A DNA stretch of 64,000 bases from positions 1-64,000 of the forward strand of contig JAQZBQ010000001.1 in assembly GCA_029237825.1 (NCBI GenBank), written 5' to 3'. The translations under genes were made by a program, and so were the position numbers. Of the stretch, positions 50,247-58,474 are shown piece by piece (positions within the stretch are counted from its first letter, which is position 1; the number at the start of each line of letters is the position of its first letter). A model generated the notes under the pieces. The model ran no database searches, was not told the DNA's origin, and was given only the letters and a program-made list of their open reading frames with translations. The stretch comes from Bacteroidota bacterium. Its GTDB lineage: Bacteria; Bacteroidota; Bacteroidia; B-17B0; Aurantibacillaceae.

Positions 50247-51433
50247 TACATTTTTGCGTCTAAATATTTACCTGTTTCTTTGTGATTGAAGTTCGGTATC
50301 ATTTCATTAAATAAGTTCACAATCTCTTCTTTTTCCCAACTGCCTTTTGCACGAAGCGATTTAATGATACTTTCAAAGCGCTGCAATTTATTTTCTTCAA
50401 TGTTCAATTCATTTTTAATGATTCCAATATTTTCAAAGCGTTTTAAATCTAGGGTTTCGTTTTCGGTAAAAAATTCTTCGAAATCTTTTTCGCCCGTGGT
50501 GTCACTTGCGGTAAACAAACATGGATATTTTTTTTGCTGAGGCAACGTATTCATGAGTACACGGGCTTCATCTTCGTCTTTACATTCGTATGGCGTGTAA
50601 CCTAACTGTTCTAAATACTTCACTGCAATTTCAGCAAAAGTAATTAAGTGTAATTGTTCGCTAAGTTTAGGAAAAAACACATCTCTGTTATCGCCAAAAA
50701 TAGTTGACATCAAACACAACTCTCCCGATTCTTTTGGTGTAACAAAATAGCGCTTAATATCATTTGGCGCTACAATAGGTTGTTGTTTTTGAAGCCGTTG
50801 ATTAAACCCATGTAATAAAGAACCGTCAGAAAAAGCAACATTCGCAAATCGTGCAGTTGAAATAGCAATATCTTTACTTCTACGCATCAAAAACATTTCC
50901 ATAATCCGTTTTGAAGCTCCCATCATATTTACAGGATTAGCAGCTTTATCAGTAGAAACGCAGAAATATTTTTTGGTGCCTTTTTCTAATGATTGTAAAA
51001 TAGTTTTCTCTGTATTAAACACATTCACATCAATCATTCGCATAAGGGTATAGGGGTCTTTTTCGCTACGCACATGCTTCAAGGCCGAAAGATTCAGAAC
51101 ATAATCGTATTGTCCGTCAGCCTTAATAAAAGCATCATAAATATCAGAACCAATATCTAATGCAAACGTTTTAAAATCTCCGGTGATATAACCTATTGAG
51201 CTTCTAACATCACGCACCAATTCCACCATATTATTTTCGGAAATGTCAACTACATGTAATTTTTTTGGATTGCGCTTAAAAATTTCTTTTGTAACAGCTT
51301 GTCCGATAGAACCAGCACCACCAATAACTAAAAAGCTTCCATTTTGCACGGAATATTTCAACTTCTCAAAATTTCTTTGCAAATCTACATCAAAAAGATT
51401 TTTTTTTCTACCTATAAGATTTAGGATACTCAT
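50246..51433 (-). CDS. legB: NDP-GlcNAc 4,6-dehydratase (LegB-like)
   Basis: A 395-aa SDR of the polysaccharide dehydratase family. It has VIGGAGSIGQAVTKEIFKR (cofactor loop), NLSALKHVRSEKDPYTLMRM, CVSTDKAANPVNMMGASKR (TDK and M-x3-K active site), and FAEIAVKYLEQLGY. It removes water at C4/C6 without the N-terminal TM domain of PglF/CapD, so it is soluble. In the GDP-type Leg pathway it acts on GDP-GlcNAc, which the nearby ptmE supports. First committed step of the block legB to legF. Confidence 0.87.
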   Translation of the reverse strand: MSILNLIGRKKNLFDVDLQRNFEKLKYSVQNGSFLVIGGAGSIGQAVTKEIFKRNPKKLHVVDISENNMVELVRDVRSSIGYITGDFKTFALDIGSDIYDAFIKADGQYDYVLNLSALKHVRSEKDPYTLMRMIDVNVFNTEKTILQSLEKGTKKYFCVSTDKAANPVNMMGASKRIMEMFLMRRSKDIAISTARFANVAFSDGSLLHGFNQRLQKQQPIVAPNDIKRYFVTPKESGELCLMSTIFGDNRDVFFPKLSEQLHLITFAEIAVKYLEQLGYTPYECKDEDEARVLMNTLPQQKKYPCLFTASDTTGEKDFEEFFTENETLDLKRFENIGIIKNELNIEENKLQRFESIIKSLRAKGSWEKEEIVNLFNEMIPNFNHKETGKYLDAKM

Positions 51434-51436
51434 AAA

Positions 51437-52669
51437 TTATTCATCTTTTAAACTTAATATTTCATTGTTTTGAAAAGATTTTCCTTTCATAAATATGCTA
51501 GCGTATATTGTATCATTAAGCCCTACCATCCTTAATTTACTATAATTTCTATATGTTGCTAAAAAAGCATAATTTTTCCCTATACTCTCTGTAATAAAAT
51601 AAGTGATTGCATAATCTCCATCAATAAACTGGATATCATTTAATTCAACTTTAATTTTAGTTTTATTTGTCGAACCTGTAAAATTTTGATAAAATTTATT
51701 TGAAAAATATTGGCCAACAATTTTTAAATCTTTGTCTGTGATTTGGACAGAAATAAAGAATTTGCTTATTTCTTTTTTTAACAAAATATCCAGTTCAATC
51801 GTCAAAGTACCCAAATAATTTAGTTCGATAAAATCATCACAGTTAGTCAGTTTATTATTAATGTATATATTTTCAATGTCAGCACCATCGTTAAATTCTA
51901 TTTTAGAATTTTCCCCCTCAAACGCTTGGTAGTAAAGTTCAATCGCGTGATTTACATTATCACCATAATAAAGCGCACGTCCATGGCTCATAAATGCCAT
52001 TTTACTGCATATACGCATCATAGTGGGCATAGAATGACTCACAAAAATAACTGCACAGCCTTTAATTATTTCGGAAATCTTATTAAACGACTTTATTCTA
52101 AAGCCCGCATCACCCACAGCTAAAACTTCATCTAAAATAAGCACATCGGGTTTAATGCATGTTGCTACTGCAAAACCTAAGCGTACTTTCATTCCACTAC
52201 TATAATTTTGCACAGGCGCATCAATAAATTCCCTCAATTCAGCAAAGTCAATAATTTCATCTACTAGCTTATCTATTTCTTTGCGAGTTAAACCTAATAC
52301 CGAACCATTGTTATAAATATTTTCTCTACCTGTTAAAATAGGATTAAAACCTGCTCCCAATTCAATTAATGCAGCTACTCGTCCATGAATCTCTACTCTT
52401 CCTTCATCAGGGCTAATGAGCCCGTTCAGTATTTTGAGTAAAGTGCTTTTGCCAGCACCATTGTGTCCAATTAATCCTAAGCATTCGCCTCTACGTAATT
52501 CGAAGCTGACATCTTTTACAGCCCAAAACTCATCGCCGCGTAGTTCTCTCTTTTTTGTAGAACCAAATATGCCTGCAAATACATCTACTAAGCCATAATA
52601 CAAGCTCTTTTTTAAATCCTTTGAGAATTTTTTAGATACGTTTTCTACTTTTATTAAAACTTCTCCCAT
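51437..52669 (-). CDS. polysaccharide ABC transporter ATPase with Wzt-like C-terminal domain
   Basis: A 410-aa protein. ABC domain (1-250): Walker A LIGHNGAGKSTLLKIL, Q-loop region with GAGFNPILTGRENIY, signature YSSGMKVRLGFA, Walker B DVLILDEVLAVGD and switch His FVSHS. Residues about 260-410 are a beta-rich extension (ELNYLGTLTIELDILL, FFISVQITDKD) like the Wzt carbohydrate-binding domain that reads the chain terminus. It energises export of the finished glycan-lipid together with the downstream-coupled permease (2 bp apart). Confidence 0.87.
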   Translation of the reverse strand: MGEVLIKVENVSKKFSKDLKKSLYYGLVDVFAGIFGSTKKRELRGDEFWAVKDVSFELRRGECLGLIGHNGAGKSTLLKILNGLISPDEGRVEIHGRVAALIELGAGFNPILTGRENIYNNGSVLGLTRKEIDKLVDEIIDFAELREFIDAPVQNYSSGMKVRLGFAVATCIKPDVLILDEVLAVGDAGFRIKSFNKISEIIKGCAVIFVSHSMPTMMRICSKMAFMSHGRALYYGDNVNHAIELYYQAFEGENSKIEFNDGADIENIYINNKLTNCDDFIELNYLGTLTIELDILLKKEISKFFISVQITDKDLKIVGQYFSNKFYQNFTGSTNKTKIKVELNDIQFIDGDYAITYFITESIGKNYAFLATYRNYSKLRMVGLNDTIYASIFMKGKSFQNNEILSLKDE

Positions 52670-52671
52670 AG

Positions 52672-53511
52672 TTATGCGCTCATGCGCTCGGTTATAATTG
52701 GTATGGCAATACGGTACACCACAATGGATACAAAAAATAAAACGATACTTACTATAGCATAAAATATTAATACATGTAAATTTTCAATGGGATAGCCTGT
52801 TAAAGAGTTTCGAATGTTTATAATTAAGTACGAAAAAGGATTAAGTTCCATCAGTGTCTTGATAAAACCAGTTTTTGGCATAACATAAACTACTGGTGTT
52901 GCATACATGAGTATTTGCATCGCAATGGGCACTGCTTTGCTAATATCCTGATACAAAATACCAATGGGTGTTATTAAAATACCAATGCTAATGAGCGCTA
53001 ACATGCTAATTAACATAAATGGAATAAAGTAAATAATAGAGCTCGAAATTGGAATGTGATAATACAACATTAACACGATAACCAAAATAAACTTAATGAG
53101 TAAATTAAATAACAACTTAATAAAGCCTAAAGTAATCAAGGCTTCTTTTTGAAAATTAATTTTTGTGATGATGGATTTATTGGCATTTACACTTGTAATG
53201 GTTAATAAAATACAATCTGTAAATATTGCCCATAGTGTGGTACCTATAATAACATACAAAGGGTAAGGAATGCTTGTTTGAGCTAATTTAATAGTGCCAG
53301 TGCCGTTTAAAAAAATCCAAACAATGGCGTTCATAATAATTGGAGCAATGGCCCAAAAAACTCCTAATATTGATTGTCTATACTGTGCGCTAATATCACG
53401 TTTAGCTAATTGCTTAGCCAAATAAAATGATTGTTTGTAGCCTTGTAAACTTTCTTTTACAACAGCGCTAATACTATAATTTTTTGTGCTTTGATATACT
53501 CTTGTTTCCAA
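52672..53511 (-). CDS. polysaccharide ABC transporter permease (Wzm/TagG-like)
   Basis: A 279-aa ABC-2 type permease with six TM helices. It has LAKRDISAQYRQSILGVFWA, AIAPIIMNAIVWIFLNG, a pattern shared by Wzm and TagG, and VVYVMPKTGFIKTLMELNPF near the end. With the Wzt-like ATPase it would flip lipid-linked polysaccharide across the inner membrane. 130 bp upstream (53512-53641) carry no gene. Confidence 0.87.
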   Translation of the reverse strand: METRVYQSTKNYSISAVVKESLQGYKQSFYLAKQLAKRDISAQYRQSILGVFWAIAPIIMNAIVWIFLNGTGTIKLAQTSIPYPLYVIIGTTLWAIFTDCILLTITSVNANKSIITKINFQKEALITLGFIKLLFNLLIKFILVIVLMLYYHIPISSSIIYFIPFMLISMLALISIGILITPIGILYQDISKAVPIAMQILMYATPVVYVMPKTGFIKTLMELNPFSYLIINIRNSLTGYPIENLHVLIFYAIVSIVLFFVSIVVYRIAIPIITERMSA

Positions 53512-53641
53512 TATAATACTAGTAAAGATTAAATTACTCTTAATTTTTTTATGGCTTCGCCACCTTAGTCACATTGACTTAGTGGGCGTTTTTATTCAAT
53601 TTCAGCTTTGACTCCGATCTGGCTGACAATAGGACATTATT

Positions 53642-54172
53642 TTATTTACTCCATAAAAGAAGTGGGCTTTCATCCGGCTTCGATATCGATGCCAAAACGA
53701 AATCATCTTCTTTATAATGCGTGTAATGTATCCTTTTATTTATCCTTCTTTCCGCTTTAACTATTAAATCTGTTAAAAAAATTTCGTTAATATCTCCTAC
53801 TAATACTAGTTCTACCGTTTCCGCATCCTTTCCTTTGGACAGTTGGCCAACCAAGTACACTTCCTTTAATTCACCCATGTGTTTTAATACATAGTCAATC
53901 ACATGGTCTAACCCAACCAGTTTCAGCACTATACTATTGATGTCCTTAAATAAAGGATGGTTATCATTCACTTTGAAGATTTTTTTGTTGGCTTGACTAT
54001 AGGACTCTAAAAAGCCTGCCTTTTCGAAACGGTTCAACTCCAATCGGATCGAATTAGTGGATTCACCGAATTCTTCTTCTAAACCCCTTAGATAAGCTGT
54101 CGTATTGCTGTTTAAAAAAAACTTGAGCAATAATTTAAGGCGTGTTTTTGATGAAATAAGGGCTTCCAGCAT
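53642..54172 (-). CDS. winged-helix regulator fused to a nucleotidyltransferase-like domain
   Basis: A 176-aa protein. Residues about 1-75 form an ArsR-like wHTH (SSKTRLKLLLKFFLNSNTTA, GESTNSIRLELNRFEKAGFL). Residues about 95-176 have a Pol-beta/MNT-like pattern (LKEVYLVGQLSKGKDAETVELVLVGDI, LLLW end) but lack the usual GSRARG motif, so it is probably not catalytic. This two-part protein is often found at the 5' side of Bacteroidota polysaccharide loci. It likely regulates the operon; the ligand is unknown. Confidence 0.72.
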   Translation of the reverse strand: MLEALISSKTRLKLLLKFFLNSNTTAYLRGLEEEFGESTNSIRLELNRFEKAGFLESYSQANKKIFKVNDNHPLFKDINSIVLKLVGLDHVIDYVLKHMGELKEVYLVGQLSKGKDAETVELVLVGDINEIFLTDLIVKAERRINKRIHYTHYKEDDFVLASISKPDESPLLLWSK

Positions 54173-54226
54173 TATTGAGTAACAAATTTACTCAATATTA
54201 CAAGAAAAGCAAGAACCTGTTTGATT

Positions 54227-55225
54227 TTAAACGCAACTCGATAATGAATCTTGGTACCAATCGATGGTTATACTCAGTCCTTGATCCAAATTTACCAGAG
54301 GGGAATAATCCAATAAACGTTTTGCTTTGTTGATATCAGCCAAACTATTTTTAATATCACCTTTTCGTTCCGGTTTAAATTGAGGAGACAAAGAACTATT
54401 CAATTTACTTTTTATCAGCGCAAACAGCTGATTAAGGCTAGTGGATGCCCCGTAAGCAACATTATAAACCTGGTTAACAGCAGCTTCATTTTTAGTGGAA
54501 AATGCCAGGACATTGGCATATACCACATTATCAATATAGGTAAAATCCCTGCTGGTGGTTCCGTCACCAAATATGGTTGGTACAGAATTTTTGAGCAGAT
54601 TGGAGATAAAAATTGGGATAACCGCCGCGTAAGCCCCATTTGGGTTTTGTTTTGGACCGTATACATTAAAATATCTTAGACCAATAATCTCCATCCCATA
54701 TGACTTTGAAAATACATCTGCATACAATTCGTTAGTCTTTTTGGAAACGGCATAAGGCGATAATAGATTTCCCGTGACATCTTCCCGTTTTTCGGTACTG
54801 GAATCATCGCCGTAAACCGAAGATGAGGATGCATAAATCACTCGCTTCACCCCACAATTTTTTGCTGCAAACAATACATTAACAAAACCAGACACATTTG
54901 CCTGATTGGTTGCCATCGGATCCTGCATACTACGCGAAACGGAGCCCAATGCCGCATTGTGAAAAATTCCATCCACACCTTCGCAGGCATTCAAACACGT
55001 TTGATAATGGGAGATGTCGCCCAAAATAAATGTGAAAGCCGGGTTCGATTCGAACTCCCGGACGTTTTCCATAAATCCGGTGGATAAATTATCCAGGACC
55101 CTTACCTCCGCTGCACCATTTTCAACTAAGTAAGCAACCAGGTGGGAGCCGATAAACCCCGCCCCTCCGGTTACTAAAAATTTCTTATCCTTTACCGCAT
55201 TTAAACCTGGAATGGTTTTTTTCAT
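54227..55225 (-). CDS. NAD-dependent UDP-sugar 4-epimerase (WbpP-like)
   Basis: A 332-aa extended SDR. The NAD motif VTGGAGFIGSHLVAYL is at residues 18-33. FHNAALGSVSRSMQDP, ASSSSVYGD, and YAVSKKTNE with the catalytic Tyr-x3-Lys follow, then LRYFNVYGPKQNP and SRDFTYIDNVVYAN. This matches UDP-GlcNAc/GlcNAcA C4-epimerases of the WbpP/TviC type, which supply GalNAc-type sugars. Substrate needs testing. The ATG overlaps the antiterminator stop (4 bp). Confidence 0.87.
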   Translation of the reverse strand: MKKTIPGLNAVKDKKFLVTGGAGFIGSHLVAYLVENGAAEVRVLDNLSTGFMENVREFESNPAFTFILGDISHYQTCLNACEGVDGIFHNAALGSVSRSMQDPMATNQANVSGFVNVLFAAKNCGVKRVIYASSSSVYGDDSSTEKREDVTGNLLSPYAVSKKTNELYADVFSKSYGMEIIGLRYFNVYGPKQNPNGAYAAVIPIFISNLLKNSVPTIFGDGTTSRDFTYIDNVVYANVLAFSTKNEAAVNQVYNVAYGASTSLNQLFALIKSKLNSSLSPQFKPERKGDIKNSLADINKAKRLLDYSPLVNLDQGLSITIDWYQDSLSSCV

Positions 55226-55731
55226 GAATGATTATTTAAAGGTTGAACTGTTAAACTGTGTTTCGGTAAAGTAACCTTAATACTCTGATGAATGCCTTGC
55301 AGTTGAATTTTAAAATAACTTGCATTTGGCGTCTCAATGACGGTACCTTTTACTCCTTTCAGTGGGCCCTGGCTGACTTCTACCTGATCTGCCAGTTTCA
55401 CATCAGTCGTATCACTTACTGCATCGTATCCACTCGCTTCAATGGATTTTAAAACGGCTATCTCGGATTCTTTAATTTTTGCCTCCACACCATTGAATTT
55501 AATGAACGAAAAAACACCCTGACAGCTTAATACGTCTTCTCGTTGGTTACCATCAATTTTCACAAAGACATATCCACTCAACATCGGAAACTTCACCCAC
55601 TTCTTTCGGTCACTCCATTGCTGCAATCTTTTTATAAAAGGTGAATAAGCTTCAATACCCTTTTCCGCTAATTTACTAACAACCTTCTTTTCGTGTTTTA
55701 CATTGACGTATACGGCGTACCAATTAGACAT
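55222..55731 (-). CDS. UpxY/NusG-like transcription antiterminator
   Basis: A 169-aa protein. ATG 55731 (MSNWYAVYVNVKHEKKV) is chosen because the NusG N-terminal domain begins there; an upstream start at 55800 would add 23 residues and overlap the kinase gene. NGN domain about 1-110 (WYAVYV, FPMLSGYVFVKI, GVFSFIKFNG) and KOW domain about 115-165 (QVEVSQGPLKGVKGTVIETP). NusG paralogues of this class bind RNA polymerase at the start of long polysaccharide operons and let it read through terminators. It is the second gene of the ~33-kb operon. Confidence 0.87.
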   Translation of the reverse strand: MSNWYAVYVNVKHEKKVVSKLAEKGIEAYSPFIKRLQQWSDRKKWVKFPMLSGYVFVKIDGNQREDVLSCQGVFSFIKFNGVEAKIKESEIAVLKSIEASGYDAVSDTTDVKLADQVEVSQGPLKGVKGTVIETPNASYFKIQLQGIHQSIKVTLPKHSLTVQPLNNHS

Positions 55732-55747
55732 AGGCTTTTGAACAGAA

Positions 55748-58105
55748 TTATCCTTTTTTTGAATAACCGTAACCATATCCGTACCCATACCCGTAACCAT
55801 AGCCGTAGCGCGAATAATAGTAGCGCGACCGCTTGCGCTTCACCCCGTTGAGAACAAGATACACATCCCTAATGGAGTTATCCTCTACCAATTTTTGAAA
55901 CTGACTCAAGACGGATTTAGTAGCAAACTTTGTATTCATCACGAACAAGTTGATATCCGCATATTGCATCAAATACGCAGCATCCGACAACAAACCTAAT
56001 GGAGGAGTATCAATCAACACATAATCAAAATGAGCTTTAGCATACTCCATCAACTCTTTAAGTTTCTCGGAAAGCACCAGGTCAGATGGATTAGGTGGGA
56101 TAGGACCGGATAACATCGTAAATAGGTTAGGAATAACCGTCGGCTTCACAATTTCATTTAATGCATTTTGCCCCACCATAAATGTACTGATTCCAATCTC
56201 GGCATTCATTTCCAGCGCTTTTTGTATGCGGGGTTTATGCAAGTCCAATTCTAACATCACCACCTTTTTACCGCTTTTTGCGAGTATGGCGCCAATATTT
56301 ATGGTAGTAAAGGTTTTGCCTTCACCGGGCGCATTGGATGTGAGTAAAATGGTTTTCTTGTCGGAATTTAAAATAACGTATTGAAGATTTGTCCGGAGGG
56401 TGCGAAATGCCTCCGCAATAAAAGAAGTGGGATTTTCTTCTACAACGAATCCCAAATTCGAGACCCCTTTTTGATAGGGCAAATCGCCAATCACTGGTAA
56501 AGCCGTACTCTCTTTCAATTCTTCGACCGTTTCAATGGTAGAGAAGAATAATACTCTCAGCACTATGATGAGGAGAGATACAGCCAATCCAATCGTTGAA
56601 AAAGTAGAAATTATTTTCTTTTTATCCGTGCTGATTACCCCTTTATTACGTGGGCTGTCAATCACTTTAATTTCCGGGACAATCGATGCCCGGGCAATTT
56701 TGGTATTGGCGCGCTGTTGTAATAGGAAATTATATAACTGTTCGTTAACCGCTACTTTACGTGAGATGTTGAGCATTTCGCGTTGCTTTGGCGGGATGGA
56801 TTTGATATCGGTTACGTAGGAAGAAATCTCATTGGATACGTTTTCAATGATTTTATAGGTCGCGTTACGAGCGTTATTTAAATACACCAAAATGTTCTGT
56901 TTCAGTTTCTTAATATTTTGACGAAACTCAATGATTTTAGGATTAATTTCTTTTGAAAAACTCAATTGTTTATTGACTTCCATTTGTAAGGAATACAATT
57001 CGTCAATGGATTTTTTCATAAACTCGTCCCCTTCCACCAGATAAATGTTTGGAGGCAGAAATTCAGGATCTTTATCCTCAATGATGTATTTTTCAAGATC
57101 GTTGATGGCATCGATCTTTAATTTTAAAGCTGATTTTTCGCCATCATAGCGTGCCAATTTTTTGAAATAATCTTCCCGCTCCCAGTTTAAATCCAGAATA
57201 TTATACTGCTGCTTAAAATTCTGCATGGTGTCTTCAATATCATTCAGTGATAAACTCACATCGCTCAATTGCCTCTCAATGTAATTGATGGTTCGCTCGT
57301 TAATCTCAAACCTGGAATTCAATGATTTATTGATATACACCTTTGAGAGCGTGTCTAAAATGAGAGTTGCCCGCTCTGGAATGATGTCGTCCATGGTAAG
57401 AACCAATACATTGGTGTAATCAGGGTTATTCACCTTCAATGCGGATTTATATTCATTGACAAGGCTATTTAACTCATGCACTACAAATTGATAATTGAGC
57501 TGAGATAATTGTTCGGTTGCGCCTCTGATAAAGCTACTTTCGCGGTTAATGGTTAAATTAAAATCAATATCCACAAGAGGCATATTGAATTTTCCAATTT
57601 TTTTCGTTTCAATTCCATTGCTCAAATATCGGAGTTCATATTCCTCATAATTTCTAATTTTAAAATCAAAGGGGAGTTCGTAAAAATTTGGATTTACGGT
57701 ATTGATTTTAACCTGGAAGGGGGAGCCTGAAAATTGCTCGGTGGTTCGTACCCTGCCAACAATGAAATAAGAAACCTGTAGCTGATCTTTTAATTTATCA
57801 ACCGTTTCTTTCATGATATCATAAGAAGTAATGATCCGGATCTCGTTGGAATTATCAACGTAAGAACGGGCAGTACTATAAAAACTATTGTCGGTAATTA
57901 AACTGGATTTGTAATAAGTATCATTTGACTTTAACAATTCAATAGAAGCCTGATACACGTTCTCCATTTTATATGAATAGAAATAGCCTATAATATAAAA
58001 AACCGGAATTATTAAAACTGGGATGAACCAATTCCTAACTATAATCCTCCAAATGATTTTAAAGTCATTGATTTGTATGGGGGAGGTATTCTTTTTGTGT
58101 TCCAC
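55748..58105 (-). CDS. Wzc-like polysaccharide co-polymerase with BY-kinase domain
   Basis: A 785-aa inner-membrane protein. The N-terminal Wzz domain has TM1 at about 27-48 and a long periplasmic coiled-coil region (about 260-410), closed by TM2 at about 503-525. The cytoplasmic ATPase has Walker A SNAPGEGKTFTTINIG, Walker A' VVMLELDLHKPR, and Walker B DYVLIDTPP. The C-terminal tail is Tyr-rich: RSRYYYSRYGYGYG and further GY units, the probable autophosphorylation cluster. It controls chain length and assembly of exported glycan. It is the first gene of the locus, behind a clear promoter. Confidence 0.92.
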   Translation of the reverse strand: MEHKKNTSPIQINDFKIIWRIIVRNWFIPVLIIPVFYIIGYFYSYKMENVYQASIELLKSNDTYYKSSLITDNSFYSTARSYVDNSNEIRIITSYDIMKETVDKLKDQLQVSYFIVGRVRTTEQFSGSPFQVKINTVNPNFYELPFDFKIRNYEEYELRYLSNGIETKKIGKFNMPLVDIDFNLTINRESSFIRGATEQLSQLNYQFVVHELNSLVNEYKSALKVNNPDYTNVLVLTMDDIIPERATLILDTLSKVYINKSLNSRFEINERTINYIERQLSDVSLSLNDIEDTMQNFKQQYNILDLNWEREDYFKKLARYDGEKSALKLKIDAINDLEKYIIEDKDPEFLPPNIYLVEGDEFMKKSIDELYSLQMEVNKQLSFSKEINPKIIEFRQNIKKLKQNILVYLNNARNATYKIIENVSNEISSYVTDIKSIPPKQREMLNISRKVAVNEQLYNFLLQQRANTKIARASIVPEIKVIDSPRNKGVISTDKKKIISTFSTIGLAVSLLIIVLRVLFFSTIETVEELKESTALPVIGDLPYQKGVSNLGFVVEENPTSFIAEAFRTLRTNLQYVILNSDKKTILLTSNAPGEGKTFTTINIGAILAKSGKKVVMLELDLHKPRIQKALEMNAEIGISTFMVGQNALNEIVKPTVIPNLFTMLSGPIPPNPSDLVLSEKLKELMEYAKAHFDYVLIDTPPLGLLSDAAYLMQYADINLFVMNTKFATKSVLSQFQKLVEDNSIRDVYLVLNGVKRKRSRYYYSRYGYGYGYGYGYGYGYSKKG

Positions 58106-58123
58106 GAAATGATAGAATTCTTA

Positions 58124-58131
58124 CAAATATA
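58124..58131 (-). promoter_or_regulatory. -7 element of the polysaccharide operon promoter
   Basis: CAAATATA on the plus strand is TATATTTG on the minus strand, matching TAnnTTTG. It lies about 19 bp before the Wzc-like ATG, in the 108-bp divergent gap with the PID-CTERM gene. No good -33 box was found. Confidence 0.5.
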
Positions 58132-58213
58132 CAATTATGCGTTGATTTTTTAATATAGAAGCGATCAGCTTATATTTTTTCGTATATTTACGTTTCAAAT
58201 TTATTTTGTATTG

Positions 58214-58438
58214 ATGAAAACACGTTTTCTTTTAATATGCGCTTTCGTACTTGGGATGGCTTCCTTTGGCGAGGCTTTACCGCCGCCGCCACCGCCGCCG
58301 GATGGTGGTGATGAACCTGGATGCTGGCCTCCGCCTTGTGTTCCCATTGATGGAGGAATTACACTGCTCATTGCTGCCGGAGCCATTTATGGTGGCAGAA
58401 AATTGTACTCAAAACATAAGCAACAAAACCCCTTATAA
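58214..58438 (+). CDS. PID-CTERM sorting-domain protein (exosortase substrate)
   Basis: A 74-aa protein from ATG 58214 (TTG 58211 is less likely). A signal peptide (MKTRFLLICAFVLGMASFGEA) is followed by a Pro-rich segment (PPPPPPPDGGDEPGC) and a C-terminal sorting signal: VPIDGG, a hydrophobic helix (ITLLIAAGAIYGG) and a basic tail (RKLYSKHKQ). This tripartite end is the PID-CTERM type recognised by Bacteroidota exosortases. The mature peptide would be very short (about 35 aa), mostly Pro and Gly, with two Cys. The gene is next to its likely sorting enzyme. Confidence 0.82.
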   Translation: MKTRFLLICAFVLGMASFGEALPPPPPPPDGGDEPGCWPPPCVPIDGGITLLIAAGAIYGGRKLYSKHKQQNPL

Positions 58439-58441
58439 TCC

Positions 58442-58470
58442 AACCCTCCGTTTCAAACGGGGGGTTTTTT
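58442..58470 (+). terminator. intrinsic terminator between substrate and exosortase genes
   Basis: A 12-bp stem AACCCTCCGTTT/AAACGGGGGGTT (one G-T pair) with a 1-nt loop step and six T. It ends 4 bp before the exosortase ATG, so most transcripts should stop after the substrate gene. Confidence 0.8.
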
Positions 58471-58474
58471 ACTT

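Noticed and set aside
55732-55800. N-terminal extension of the NusG-like protein to an ATG at 55800
   Set aside because: The extension reads through the Gly-Tyr repeat DNA of the upstream gene and precedes the NGN domain; the ATG at 55731 fits the family.
58201-58386. Minus-strand Gly/Pro-rich frame opposite the PID-CTERM gene
   Set aside because: It is the antisense of the proline-rich segment; the plus frame has a signal peptide and a sorting tail.
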